Shown: piece after piece, positions 36,156 to 46,716 of the stretch | Layout: each line of letters begins with the position of its first letter | Position numbering within the stretch: position 1 is the first letter of the stretch | From: Cylindrodendrum hubeiense | Lineage: Eukaryota > Ascomycota > Sordariomycetes > Hypocreales > Nectriaceae | DNA: 54,969 nucleotides | NCBI GenBank assembly: GCA_014621425.1 | Contig: JAANBB010000275.1 | Location: 1 to 54,969 of the forward strand | Reading direction: 5' to 3' | Notes under the pieces: model-generated | Database searches by the model: none | What the model saw: the letters and a program-made list of their open reading frames with translations, nothing else | What the model was told of the DNA's origin: nothing | Translations under genes and position numbers: made by a program

Positions 36156-38299
36156 GGTGATGTTGTTAGAAGGTTCTTTGTCTTTGTTTGGTGTGTCGGT
36201 GGTTGATCACTTCGGTCTACGTAAGGGGACTGGGGGGAGTAAATAGACGCACCCTAATCCAGAGCCAATGCGAGGCTGCCCATCTGTGGTTCGATCATGT
36301 CCTGCAGCTTGAGTGCTTTTGGATGACGCTTTAACATAGGGCTCCATCTCGGGTTCTTGCGGCAGGCAGCGAGGCTTTTGGGATCAATTGGGCAAAGTTG
36401 CGCCAACATATCCAACGACGCGGATAGGAGGTGAGGCTTGCGGCCCAGAAAGGGGCCGGTATTACCAAGGCGTTTTCATTAAGAATTGGTAAAGCTTGTC
36501 AGGCTCAGTAGCCGGGGCTGGTGCCCAACCGACGTGTCGATTTTCCGGGCTGGATTCTGACACAACGACAACCAATAGAACCACCAGCCCGAGGTATTGG
36601 TGTCCAATTGTTAATTTGGGGCTCGTGTGACTTCGCAACGCATTCATCGGTACCCTCACCGAAGCCATGCATTAAATGCTAACCACGGCTCGACACGTCA
36701 AGCCGTGGACAAAGTTCTGGCGTCAACCCGAGGGTGGGGGGTGGACCAATCTCGGATCCTACTGCTACAGAGCGCCCGCTTTGGATATAAAGGTTGCACG
36801 TCCCAACTCGCTGTCGGGCGCGAACGATGCGTGCCTTACACTGAGAGGGTGTCAAGAATCCTCGGGTGTTAAAGGCAAAGCAGTTCTCGACTACACCGCG
36901 CAGCGGCCTCGTGATGCTTGCGCTGAGGATTTGTTCATGTGATTACATTCGGGCTTCATTGCTGGCAAGTTGGCCCCCGACAGCCCTGCCCAAAGGCATG
37001 AATCCCAATCAAGCATCAACAATGCAACTTCCTTGAAAGACGTCGCCACGTTTTCTCTTGTCGCATCTCTTGTCGCATCTTTTGTCGCATCTTTTGTCCC
37101 ACCTCCTGTCCGCCCGCCTCTCTCCGTCGCAACACTTGTTCCTTTCGCAGACCTGCCAATTCTCAGCTTTCCTGCTCGCAGCATCGAAATTCATGTCCAG
37201 GGAATTGTTGGCTTTCATCTTTCATTCCTAGTTTACTTTACACTTTTGCATGGCTATTTCTTCGTGTAAACTTAGTGTTATGCTTCAATTCTCTGATAAC
37301 GGGGCCACTAGTACTAGGATGCCCAGCAACTATAACCCCCCTCGTTCCTGATGCCCGGGGCAGACGACTACGACGATCAAAGCAATGCTTGTCGCGCGTC
37401 GAGCGATGCTGTGAGATATCGATCGGCCAGTTGCTGAAATGATTAAAAATATTGTCGGGGAGAAAATATTCATCACACGACATAGGTTCAAGTAACAAAT
37501 TGTTGAGAATCTAGGACTACCAAAGGATGAAAGGGTGCCGTGTACGCTTGTTCCTGTTCACAACCGCATGCACATCCCAACGGCCAGATCCACAACGTCT
37601 GGCGGGCGAAGCAATTCTAGAAGGAATGGATCAGGCCCACATGCAAATAGTGGCAAAGTGCATGTCTTGTTCCGCCTCTGGAATAGCATTCTACGTCCCT
37701 GGGAAGCAATTCTATCGGTCAACACTTGGCCTAGCTTGGTCTACTCAATCCGCGAGATACAACTATCCTGACCGCTCAATTCTCAACCGCCAAGATGCTG
37801 GGAAGCTGCCGGTTGCCGCAGGTCGCCTTGGCGACTCATTTCGGTCGCTGACATCGGCGACACTGACCGGTGTGGGCTCCTAGCTTGCTGGGGCTGTGGA
37901 GCTCTGTGCCGTGGACCCAAAATTCGTAAGCTTCTTGTTTGCCAAGCTCTCGCCGGTTATTGGATAGAGAAGAGACGGATCAGCTTTGAGAGCCAATCGC
38001 GAGCCAAAACACTGCTGAGCAAGAATGATGATGAGCCAAAGGTTTGAAGTAGTCAGTGATTACTAGAAATGTTGATGGCGATGGAGCCGTCAAGCCGGGA
38101 CGACCGGGAGTATTTGTGCCTTAGCCACCCTAGAGGAGGACAGTGTCTGTACCGCTCTCTCAGCCTTCGCCGCACGGACCGATCCTCCTGATGACGTTGC
38201 TTCTGGGCCAAGACTCTTGGGAGCTCCCTTGGCTCAACCCCACCAAAATGCGCCCATCTCCCAGCGCGGGAACATTCCACCTCCTCCATCATCGTCAAG
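36156..38299. other. Intergenic region between C2H2 and Sro7 genes
   Basis: The divergent promoter space for the C2H2 gene (minus) and Sro7 gene (plus), 2.1 kb. It contains a 12-bp tandem repeat (37054-37113). The short frames at 36970-37269 and 37527-37883 have no recognisable domain; the first derives its apparent Val-Ala-Ser periodicity from the repeat. Confidence 0.5.
37054..37113. repeat. 12-bp tandem repeat, TCTYTTGTCGCA type, about five copies
   Basis: Units begin at 37054, 37066, 37078, 37090 and 37102. The first two are identical, the third and fourth differ by one or two bases, and the fifth is degenerate. It lies in the C2H2-Sro7 intergenic region. Confidence 0.85.
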
Positions 38300-41200
38300 A
38301 TGGCTGCCTTTCTCCGAAGCAAGCAGGCGGGCATGCAGAATGACCTGTCTGCGAGCATCCGACCCGAGCTCTTTATGCCCGATGACCAGGCCCGCTATGG
38401 CATCAACTCCCAGATCAGGTTTGCCCCGCCTTCGAATCCCCCGACGCCGCGTCGCCGACGTGCTCGCCCGCTGCCGCATCCTTGTCGCTAACGTTATTGT
38501 GCCCTCTAGTTGTTTCGCCTACGACCCGGTCCAGTCGCTGCTTGCGATAGGCACAAGCGAGAGCAAGTTTGGCCCCGGAAAGATCTCCGTCTACGGCCAG
38601 CGCCGTGTCCAAAAGTTTATCGAACCGCCGCGACGTACTTCATTCCAGTTCCTCCAGTTCAGCGGAGCCCGACTCATCAGCATCGACAAGAAGAACGAGC
38701 TTGGGGTATGGGATCTTGACACCGGTGAGCGTGTCTTTTCCCTGGTCGTGGCTGGCGTTGTTGTCTCCCTGGCTGCGGATCCCATGCTGGATTGGGCTTT
38801 CATCGGCCTTCAGAACGGAGATGTTTTAGCCTTCGACTTGGATCGCGGCAGCCTTGCTCGGGCTTTCCGCTTGCCCAATTTCTGGAAGGAGAAGGATCCA
38901 AGCGCCAAGGCTTCCAGTCTTATCTCCATATCGCTGCACCCCAGGGACATTGGGAAGCTGTTGGTGGCATATTCCAACGGAGCAGCTGTCTACTCCTTTA
39001 AGCAGAGCCGACCAGTCCAGTTCTACGAATATGTCCTGCCAGCTGGCGCACCGGGAGGAAATGGCGTTGCTATTGATTCAATTCGAAAGCCAAGGCTGAC
39101 CCATGCGCTTTGGCATCCCTCTGGCACCTTCATTCTCACGGCTCACGAAGACGGTAGCTTGGTCTTTTGGGATCCTAAAGAGGAGAAAGTCGTCATGGCC
39201 AGAACACTCACTACAATGAATGTGAACCAGCCAAGCCCCGGCTCTGACGCGCCGCCTACCGCGGACCCCATCATCAAGATTGCCTGGTGCTGCAAAGAGA
39301 ACTGCGATGATAGCGGATTGTTAATCGCTGGTGGACAGAGTGCCCAGGCATCGCCTAAAGGCTTGACCTTCATTGACCTTGGCATCACGCCCATTTATGC
39401 GACATCTTCATGGCAGATTCTGGGCGATTATTGCCGGGGAAAGCGTCAAACCACCTTGCCCCTTCCTTCCGGCGCCCAGGCGGTCGACTTCCTCATGATC
39501 CCACGCCTTTCGCCTCACTTTGATGGTGCTCAGGACCCGATTGCAATCATCCCTCTGCTCTCCTCGGGTGAGCTTATTACCATGAGCTTCCCTTCAGGCT
39601 ACCCCATCAGCCCTACGAATCAACTTCACCCTTCCCTCTTTTTTGTCCATCCCTTCATCTCAAAAGTCAATGTTTCTAGTTTAGAGCGACCCCGGTGGCT
39701 ATCCATGATAGAGAAACGGAACCAAGGAGAGCTCCTCTTGAAGGGAGGTGCCGAAGGGCCTCGACCACGCAAGAGATTCGAGGAGCGCACAATCATCCAG
39801 GCGGCTCATGCGGATAGCATCATTAGAATCTGGGATTCGGGTCATGGAGACGACATTGAAAACCCAAGCCAGCTGCAGGTTGATGTTGCCCGAGCATTAG
39901 CTCGGTCTGACGACATCGAAATCACCGCCATGAACATGGCAACCAACACAGGCGAATTTGTTGTCGGAACGCGTACAGGCGAAGCTATCGTCTTTCGATG
40001 GGGAACAAATCGATTCTTTGGGAATGAGCAGTCACAGGAGTTTGATCCCAACCCCAAGGGATTGTCTGACATTAGCTCGAGGACAGAGCCGACCCTCAAG
40101 GAAGGACTCCAGCCTTTGGTTCTGTATGAGATGATGCAGGGGCCTATTACAGCCATTCAAATATCCAACGCCGGATTTGTAGCAGTTGGATCCGAACTTG
40201 GCTTCTTCACCCTGATCGATCTCCGTGGTCCGGCAATCATATACCAAGCCCCAATGACAGATTTCGCCAAGCAGGACAAGCGCTCATCGTTCCTCAGAGG
40301 GCATCATGCAACCGTCGAGCCACACAAGGAATGGCCAGTAGTGATTGAATTTGGTGTCATGACTCTGGACGAGGACAAGTATTCCAGCATCTGCTGCTTT
40401 GTGGGAACAAACTTGGGCAAGGTCATCACTTTCAAAGTGCTCCCAGGTAACAAGGGTACATTTTCCGCGCAGGTGGCGGGCTTTGTCGCATTTGATTCTA
40501 AGATTATTTCTCTCAATCCCATTGAGGCAGATACCGGGAAACCTGCTGCTGCCACTGGTCAGATCGTGGCAGGTCTCAGAGAGGGCCGTCAGGTCAATGG
40601 TGTACTCGTGGCAGGTTAGTTTGCCAAACAATGGCCATGTGAAAAGAAGTACTAATTGGGCAATAGTCACACAAACTGAAATCAGGATCTTCAAGCCAGC
40701 TAGTGCGAAGGGAGCCTCGAGAGAGTTTGACGACGTCCTATGCGACGCTGCTAGTGTAGCTGAACTCGAACTCCAGGGATTTGCAGTCGTTGCCACTTTT
40801 GGTGACCGAACTGCGAGAGCATTCTCTATTCCTGGTCTCAAAGAGATTGGTAAGGCTGATTTGCCAATGGTCGACATCAGCCGTAGCACGTCCACTGTTG
40901 TTACTCAGACTGGCGATGTCTTTGCGTGGTCAGGTCCCAGTGAACTGGCGGTCATCCATGTCTGGGGTACCGGAAAGCCCCCTCAGCAATCTCCGGATAC
41001 CCTCATCAACCCTAAATTGGAATGCCCCCCTCGCCCAACAATTTCAAATATGCAGTGGATCTCAGGCACCCAATACATCTCGCCCCCTGACCTGGATCTA
41101 TTAGTCGGCGGTCCGGACCGGCCACCTAGCAAGCGGATGATGGCTGCGGCAGCGGCGGAGCAACGTGCTGCTCGGGGCGGCGAATCTGCCGCCGCCGGGT

Positions 41201-41391
41201 CTAGCCAGGAAGGTTGGGGAGACTACCTTTCGAGACAACTGAACGAGCGGACAGAAAAGCTGAACCTTATGGGGGATAACATGGACAACCTTCAGGAACA
41301 AAGCGCTGGGTGGGCGAATGATGTGAACAAGTTCATTGGAAAACAGAAGAGAAACGTGGTGCTAGGTGGGCTCAAAGGGAAATTCTTTTAA
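38300..41391 (+). CDS. SRO7: Sro7/tomosyn/Lgl-family exocytosis protein
   Basis: WD40-type scaffold that, in the known family, binds t-SNARE Sec9/SNAP-25 and Rab Sec4 to control vesicle fusion at sites of polarised growth. Exons are 38300-38418, 38510-40614 and 40667-41391, with introns of 91 and 52 bp. The product is 982 aa. The first exon reads MAAFLRSKQAGMQNDLSASI, and after splicing the conserved stretch CFAYDPVQSLLAIGTSESKFG follows. Repeated β-propeller blades occupy most of the protein, for example LISIDKKNELGVWDLDTGE and FILTAHEDGSLVFWDPKEE. The last 54 residues (929-982) contain a polar amphipathic stretch, LNERTEKLNLMGDNMDNLQ, that looks like an R-SNARE/VAMP-like coil, as in tomosyn. 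The start at 38300 is preferred over an open frame reaching back to 38217, because homologous sequence begins here. Confidence 0.92.
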
Positions 41392-41635
41392 GACCTTCTT
41401 TCATGGGAACAGTTATTTGGCCGAGGTATTACTCTGTTGATTTAGTGGCTGTCAGACAAAACAACTCTAGCGTGATACCAAGGCCGTTCTTTCAATTTTC
41501 TTTGGCTTAGCCCAAAGTGGGAGTATCAGTATCTGAACAATTCACATTCGATCGCAAGCATCGGGACTAGCACTAGACCTTGGACATTCTAAAATCTTCA
41601 ACTCCTTGCTGTGTGATGTATTAATCTAACGATGG

Positions 41636-42760
41636 CTAGTTACCTTGAACAACATCAGTCTCCATGGCGATATGGACGCCGCTTTTTGTCTCCACATCCC
41701 TCCTTGCGTTTACGTGATTGATTTCGAGAGAGGAGAAGGGTGCCACCATTGAAAGATTAGACTCGAGGTCTTCGCCATCGTCTTGATGGAAAGGCAATTG
41801 CTGCCGCCATGCAAACTCGCCCTCCATCTTTTCGTCCAATTGAGCCCATTGAGATCCCTCGTGGTACTTCATCTCTTCCTTGACCTGTCTGTCACGTTTA
41901 GCCCGTTTAGAGTCCGTGAGACTCCTTTCTTTACCAACTTGCCGTATGCTGCGGTGAGCTGCCTCGGGGTTTGGGGGGAGATATTCGGTATCTTTGCGCT
42001 GTAGGCGTTGACCAGAATCAGGTAGCTCGAAGCCCGGTTGGTTCTCACGGCTCTGCATCTCATCCACGCTGTGTTGTTTCTTAGCACTGCCCTGACGCGC
42101 CTCTCTCATCCCACCGTTGCCAGACGACGAAACCCTTTCTGTGGTGTAACCATCAACATCACTAACTGCCAGACCAACCACAACCTCTTCAAATCCGCTG
42201 CCCTGTGTGTCAGGTTGTTGACGAGAATGTAGTGAGTTGTCCTGTGTCTGCCGGGCTTCTAGGTATTCTCGCCTGAGTTGTCGGTATGCTTGTCGACCTC
42301 GTTCATACTCAGCAGCGGCACCAGATTGTCCCCGTTGCGCATCGATCTCAGTTCCGTCGACAGACGGCGCCGTGCTAGCCCCAGAGATGCCCTCGGAGCC
42401 GTTGTTCCGAGCACCGGGGGCCGCGTGATCAGGGAGATCGGCCAAAAGTGTTCGGAACCTTCGATTCTCCTTCTCAAGGACTTCATTTGAGGCGTGTGCA
42501 GACCTCAGCATTTCAAGATCCCGGAATTTGTCGCTTTTGGCGCCCTCCCGAAACTTGTTGAAGCGTTCCTCATTCTGCTTCAGCGTGTTCTTAGATTGAG
42601 AATACTTGGCACGATAGTGGAACGAAAGGCACATTCCAAGTGCTGTCAAGCTGGTGAAAACATACAAAGTGATCGTGAGCATCTTGATTTCTTGATCCCT
42701 ACTGTCTCCCCGACCCTGGATAGACCGGATTGCCAGAGTGGCAAGGTCAAGGGCTGGCAT
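41636..42760 (-). CDS. Hypothetical single-pass membrane protein with coiled coil
   Basis: Single exon, 374 aa. The start is the ATG at 42760 (MPALDLATLAIRS); the frame is open further upstream but only to a TTG. One hydrophobic segment (about 27-47, MLTITLYVFTSLTALGMCLSF) is likely a transmembrane helix. It is followed by a Lys/Arg/Glu-rich heptad-like stretch (about 50-110), probably coiled coil. The C-terminal two-thirds is charged, Gln/Arg/Glu-rich and probably disordered. No catalytic motif is seen. It converges on the Sro7 gene with 244 bp between the stops. The terminal codons read through a donor-like GGTAACT, so a short 3' intron is conceivable, but the nearest acceptor would give only 35 bp. 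Function not recognised. Confidence 0.7.
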   Translation of the reverse strand: MPALDLATLAIRSIQGRGDSRDQEIKMLTITLYVFTSLTALGMCLSFHYRAKYSQSKNTLKQNEERFNKFREGAKSDKFRDLEMLRSAHASNEVLEKENRRFRTLLADLPDHAAPGARNNGSEGISGASTAPSVDGTEIDAQRGQSGAAAEYERGRQAYRQLRREYLEARQTQDNSLHSRQQPDTQGSGFEEVVVGLAVSDVDGYTTERVSSSGNGGMREARQGSAKKQHSVDEMQSRENQPGFELPDSGQRLQRKDTEYLPPNPEAAHRSIRQVGKERSLTDSKRAKRDRQVKEEMKYHEGSQWAQLDEKMEGEFAWRQQLPFHQDDGEDLESNLSMVAPFSSLEINHVNARRDVETKSGVHIAMETDVVQGN

Positions 42761-43706
42761 AGTGCGTAGAATGTGATCGGCGTTCCGTGTGTTTCGAGTT
42801 CTGAGTTCTCGGAAAGGGTGAAGCAAATTTTGGTGGTTCTGGTGTAGAATAGAGGCCAGGAAGCATTGCCAATAAGTCGCTTAAATACTGCGAATAGCGC
42901 TTGATAGGGTCCCTGTGTTCGAAGAACAGCAATGGCGAAACACAGTATTCATCTTGCTATGTGCAGAATACATGGCTGTGGCTGAACACCGAGAGGAGAT
43001 GTGTATGATCACTACAGCGGTCCTTTGAATAGGCTTGGGTGTTCATTTATCTCGTCAAAGTTGAGCGTCGGGTCAGCACCACAACGAAAGTTTGGAGATG
43101 AAATACACGCGCGGAGTCACAGATGAGATAACGAACAGGCCTGTCAGAGAAATGACCCAGGTCGTTTGTTCCATTATTAGATAGTGCAAGCTAGGAAATT
43201 AACTGGCCATTAAAAATATACCAATGTAGGACACTGTCTCATGGACAAGGAGCGGTATTCCAAAGGGAAGCAAGCTCCCTCGGCAAACCAAAACAGTCGC
43301 AACCCCCCGCTCCAATATTTTACTACAGGGTAAGCGGCTACGACGGATACGATACCTACCTAGAGAATGACGATTGATACCTAGGTACTGTAGAAACAGC
43401 ACGCCATTCGGGTGTATGCGCGTCAAGATTGGTAAGCTTCATGAAGGTGGCTTGCGCGGGCTGATTCTCGCTGTCCGAGCCCTCTTCGTAAGCCTAGCGT
43501 TGACGCATGTTTGGTTGTCAATTATTAATATACCCCGATCCCCGCTTTCCGACGTCAAACGTCATGAGTGCAACGTATCGCCCAATTCAACGGCCCCGAC
43601 TATATATAACTACTATCTGACTTGTTCTAGGCCTGATCATCCTCGATATCTACTCCCAAAAAAATTAACACCAAGATCCCATCATTGAACCAGATACCAC
43701 GCTGAT
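42761..43706. other. Divergent intergenic region upstream of the SDR gene
   Basis: About 950 bp between the membrane-protein gene (minus) and the dehydrogenase gene (plus). Contains a TACCTAGGTA palindrome near 43379 and a TATATATAA stretch near 43599-43607, about 100 bp before the dehydrogenase ATG. That stretch is a plausible TATA element for the gene. Confidence 0.5.
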
Positions 43707-44615
43707 ATGGCTCCCGCTCCCTTTTTCGCCATTGTTGCAGGTGCTGGCCCTGGAACAGGTGAGACACTAGCGCATCGTCGAATGCACTTAGACCCAAACC
43801 AGGCTTACAATCATAGGGCGATCCGTTGCTCTTAGGTTCGCAAAGACCTACCCTGTGGTAGTGCTAGCTAGAAATCCCGAGAGCTACAGTGATATTGTCA
43901 CAGAGATCAAGAAGGCAGGTGGCCAGGCCTTGGGTATCTCCACCGACATTATTGATCCGGCTTCGGTCAACTCTGCCTTCGAGACGATCAAGAAAGAGCT
44001 TCCTGGCAGCAAGCTCGCAGCAGCCATTTACAATGTCAGTGGTGGCTTCGCGAAGAAGCCATTTCTGGAGCTGACGCCTGAGGAGCTCGACAGCGGCCTC
44101 GACGTTTCCGTGTAGGTGATAATATTGACTTCGCATGAGATTACTAGCTGATAATCTACAGACGAGGTTTCTCCAGGTTCGCCCAAAGCGCCTTGCCTCT
44201 GCTTCTGGAGTCGGTGCCGGACTCTCCTCACCCTCCGTCTTTGCTCATTACTGGCGCAACCGCGTCAGTGAAGGGATCCGCCCACTTCGGATCCTTTGCC
44301 GCGGGCAAGTTTGCCCTGAGAGCCCTGGGCCAGTCTCTGTCACGAGAGTTCGGACCTCAGGGCATTCACGTAGCTCATATCATTGTCGATGGAATCATTG
44401 ATATTCCAAGGACGAAGAGCTGGACCACACCTAGCTCTGCAGAAGATGCCAAGCTTAGACCAGAAGCGGTAGGGTTTATTCCCATTCAACCGTCACATGA
44501 CTTAAAAGCTGACAGTACTATATAGATTGCAGAGACTTACTGGCATCTGCACACCCAGCATCGTTCGGCGTTCACGCAGGAGATTGATATTCGCCCATAT
44601 GTGGAAAAGTTTTAA
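43707..44615 (+). CDS. Atypical short-chain dehydrogenase/reductase
   Basis: Rossmann-fold SDR-like protein of 247 aa. Exons are 43707-43758, 43817-44111, 44162-44468 and 44526-44615; introns of 58, 50 and 57 bp all keep frame. Seen: cofactor loop GAGPGTG near the N-terminus, acidic/Arg region LARNPES after β2, and NVSGG in place of the usual NNAG. The substrate-loop region has ITGATASVKGSAHFGSFAAGK. At the catalytic position the usual Tyr-x3-Lys is Phe-x3-Lys (FAAGK), so the standard acid/base Tyr is missing. It is followed by the well-conserved FALRALGQSLSREFGPQGIHVAHI. The protein may be a reductase with altered chemistry or a non-catalytic relative. Substrate unknown; no neighbouring pathway genes. 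Confidence 0.85.
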
Positions 44616-45950
44616 GGGGCTTCAAATGCCGCGAATTTTCTTACAGATGAAGGACCGGAGCTATTGACCACCGATCGAGATTGTGATGGTTCAGTGTGTT
44701 TGTGGTCCCAGCCCTGCTTCGATATGGTAGATGACTAAATAACAAAGTCGCTCTCCTGTGGTCTAATAAAGTGTGTCTCAAATGCTGTTGTGCAAAGAGA
44801 GAAATCAAAGCAGATTTGGATCGCCTTCAGTGGAACCTGCTCCTTCAGAGAGTTCTGGGTACTAGCTGGGACTAATGCATGAGTGAATTATCTGATGACA
44901 CATTCTGCGAGAAACCTCCCTTAAAATGCCTCTATGAGAGCTTGGAATCACAATATCGCCGTTGGTGTCTTGATCCGCCATGTGATATTGACGCAGTCCC
45001 ATAAACACGCGGGTGACCCAACCCCCTGTAGCGCGTCATATGAGGCTCAACTCTGTTAGTGTGAGAGTTTCTCTCCATTACATAAATGTTTTGATCCAAA
45101 AAGCCTCGCTGGGATGCATTAATTTGGAAGGGCCGATCGCCCGACGTTCGGGTCTCGGCTCTCTGCTTGACTAGGGATGAGTTGAATCCATGGAAGGGCA
45201 GGGAGGGTCGAGGCCACTGGCTCTCGCAGTAAATTGACCATGTCTCTCAGCCTTTGGAACTGGCTGAAATTGTGCTGCTAGTGTTATGTTTGGGATTTCG
45301 TATTTTTGGAAGTCACAAGGTGAACCATCTACTAGTGCCTGGGAAGGCTGGGGTCAGGTATTAAGTGAGACATCAACCCATTCTTGATGTAGCCTACCTG
45401 AGAAACATTAAGGTTATGGCCTGGAATTTTAGCGGTATGAAGAAGAGACAGTTGGTCTTTTCTGGATCTAGCGGATTATGAGGTGACCAACGGCATCAAG
45501 CCCTCAGCATCAAGCGCGTCCGATCGACACCACTATCCCCGGCATTCCAACGCGGAGATTCAGACCAGAGTCTCAAATATTCAGCGATGGAATACGATTG
45601 GGCATTTCTCGGAATTTTGACATCACTTGTCTCAGATCCACCACGAGCAACGCCGAGCAGACGCCTGAGAGCAGGAGAATTGGAACGTTTCCCTCACCTC
45701 TGTTGACGCGATCTGTTGTCTATCCCTATACGGATCGCATTCCGTGACATACCAGCCTCTTCAGCGTGGATTATGAGGGAAAGGAAGATAGTTGAATAGA
45801 ATTATAAGAACAGGTCGTTGATCGTCATTTTCCTATCGAATTTCATCACCAACTTCTACTACAGTCACTCCTTTGTTTGTACTAACATCCACCTCGTGGA
45901 TCTTCATTCTCTTCTTATTCACTCTTTGAAATCTTTTAAACTACCCAACC
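44616..45950. other. Intergenic region between SDR and surface-protein genes
   Basis: 1.3 kb with no credible gene. The final about 150 bp are T/C-rich and end in a leader (ACTACCCAACCATG) for the next gene. No RNA gene seen. Confidence 0.55.
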
Positions 45951-46365
45951 ATGATTCGATCCATGCTTGTCGTTGGCGTTATGGCCGCTGGTGCCATGGC
46001 TCAGGTCGATGCCCCGTCCGTCATCGCTCGATGCCCTCCGGATGTTGTCGACTGCCCCTGGGCCCATGACGCTCCGCCACCACCACCTCCTCCTCCGATG
46101 GGCTGCCCCCCCGACGTTGAGGACTGCCCCTATCGCCATGACGCGCACCCGGAGCACCCAGAGCACCCGGAGCATGAGACTCCTGGCTGGGAGGTGCACA
46201 TCGAGTGCCCCCCTGAGGGTTGCGAGTCGATTAAGTGGGAGCAGCCTCCTCCTCCTCCTGAGGAGCATCACATCATCTGGGAGCATCCTGAATGCCCCCC
46301 TGAGGTTGTGGACTGCCCTTACCGCCACCATGGCCCCCCAGACGCACCCAGAGCACCCCGATTAT

Positions 46366-46440
46366 CCTGAGCACCACGAGCCTGAGCATCACGAGCCTGA
46401 GCATCACGAGCCTGAGCATCACGAGCCTGAGCACCCCGAG
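46366..46440 (+). repeat. Five 15-bp repeats encoding PEHHE
   Basis: Units CCTGAGCAYCACGAG start at 46366, 46381, 46396, 46411 and 46426. The first four encode PEHHE and the last PEHPE. They form a His/Glu-rich block in the surface protein that could bind metal ions or act as a spacer. Confidence 0.9.
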
Positions 46441-46671
46441 CACCCACCTGTTTGGGAACATCCTGCATGCCCTCCTGAAGTCGTGGACTGCCCTTACCGC
46501 CACGACGCGCACCCGCCACCACCGGTTCTTCCTCCTCCTATCGTCGAGGCCCCTTGCGAGGGTTGCCACAACCCCCTGAACTGGACTCACAACCAGGGCT
46601 GCCCTCCTCAAGGATGCGGTTTCATCAAGGTGCCCGTTCCCTGCGATGGCGAAGCCTGCCACCACGAGCCC

Positions 46672-46716
46672 GAGACTCCTGAGACTCCTGAGACACCTGA
46701 GACTCCTCTGACTCCT
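46672..46716 (+). repeat. Five 9-bp repeats encoding ETP/LTP
   Basis: Units GAGACTCCT, GAGACTCCT, GAGACACCT, GAGACTCCT and CTGACTCCT encode ETP four times and LTP once. They sit just before the C8 run at which the frame changes. Confidence 0.85.

Noticed and set aside
38217..38299. Upstream extension of the Sro7 open frame
   Set aside because: The frame beginning at 38217 is not the coding frame of exon 1; the family N-terminus begins at the ATG at 38300.
42761..42826. Longer N-terminus for the coiled-coil membrane protein
   Set aside because: The frame extends only to a TTG; the first ATG is at 42760.
46290..46345. Splicing as an explanation for the first frame change in the surface-protein gene
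   Set aside because: The only GT..AG pair would give a roughly 40-bp intron and would remove the conserved CPPEVVDCPYRH motif; a C-run indel is simpler.
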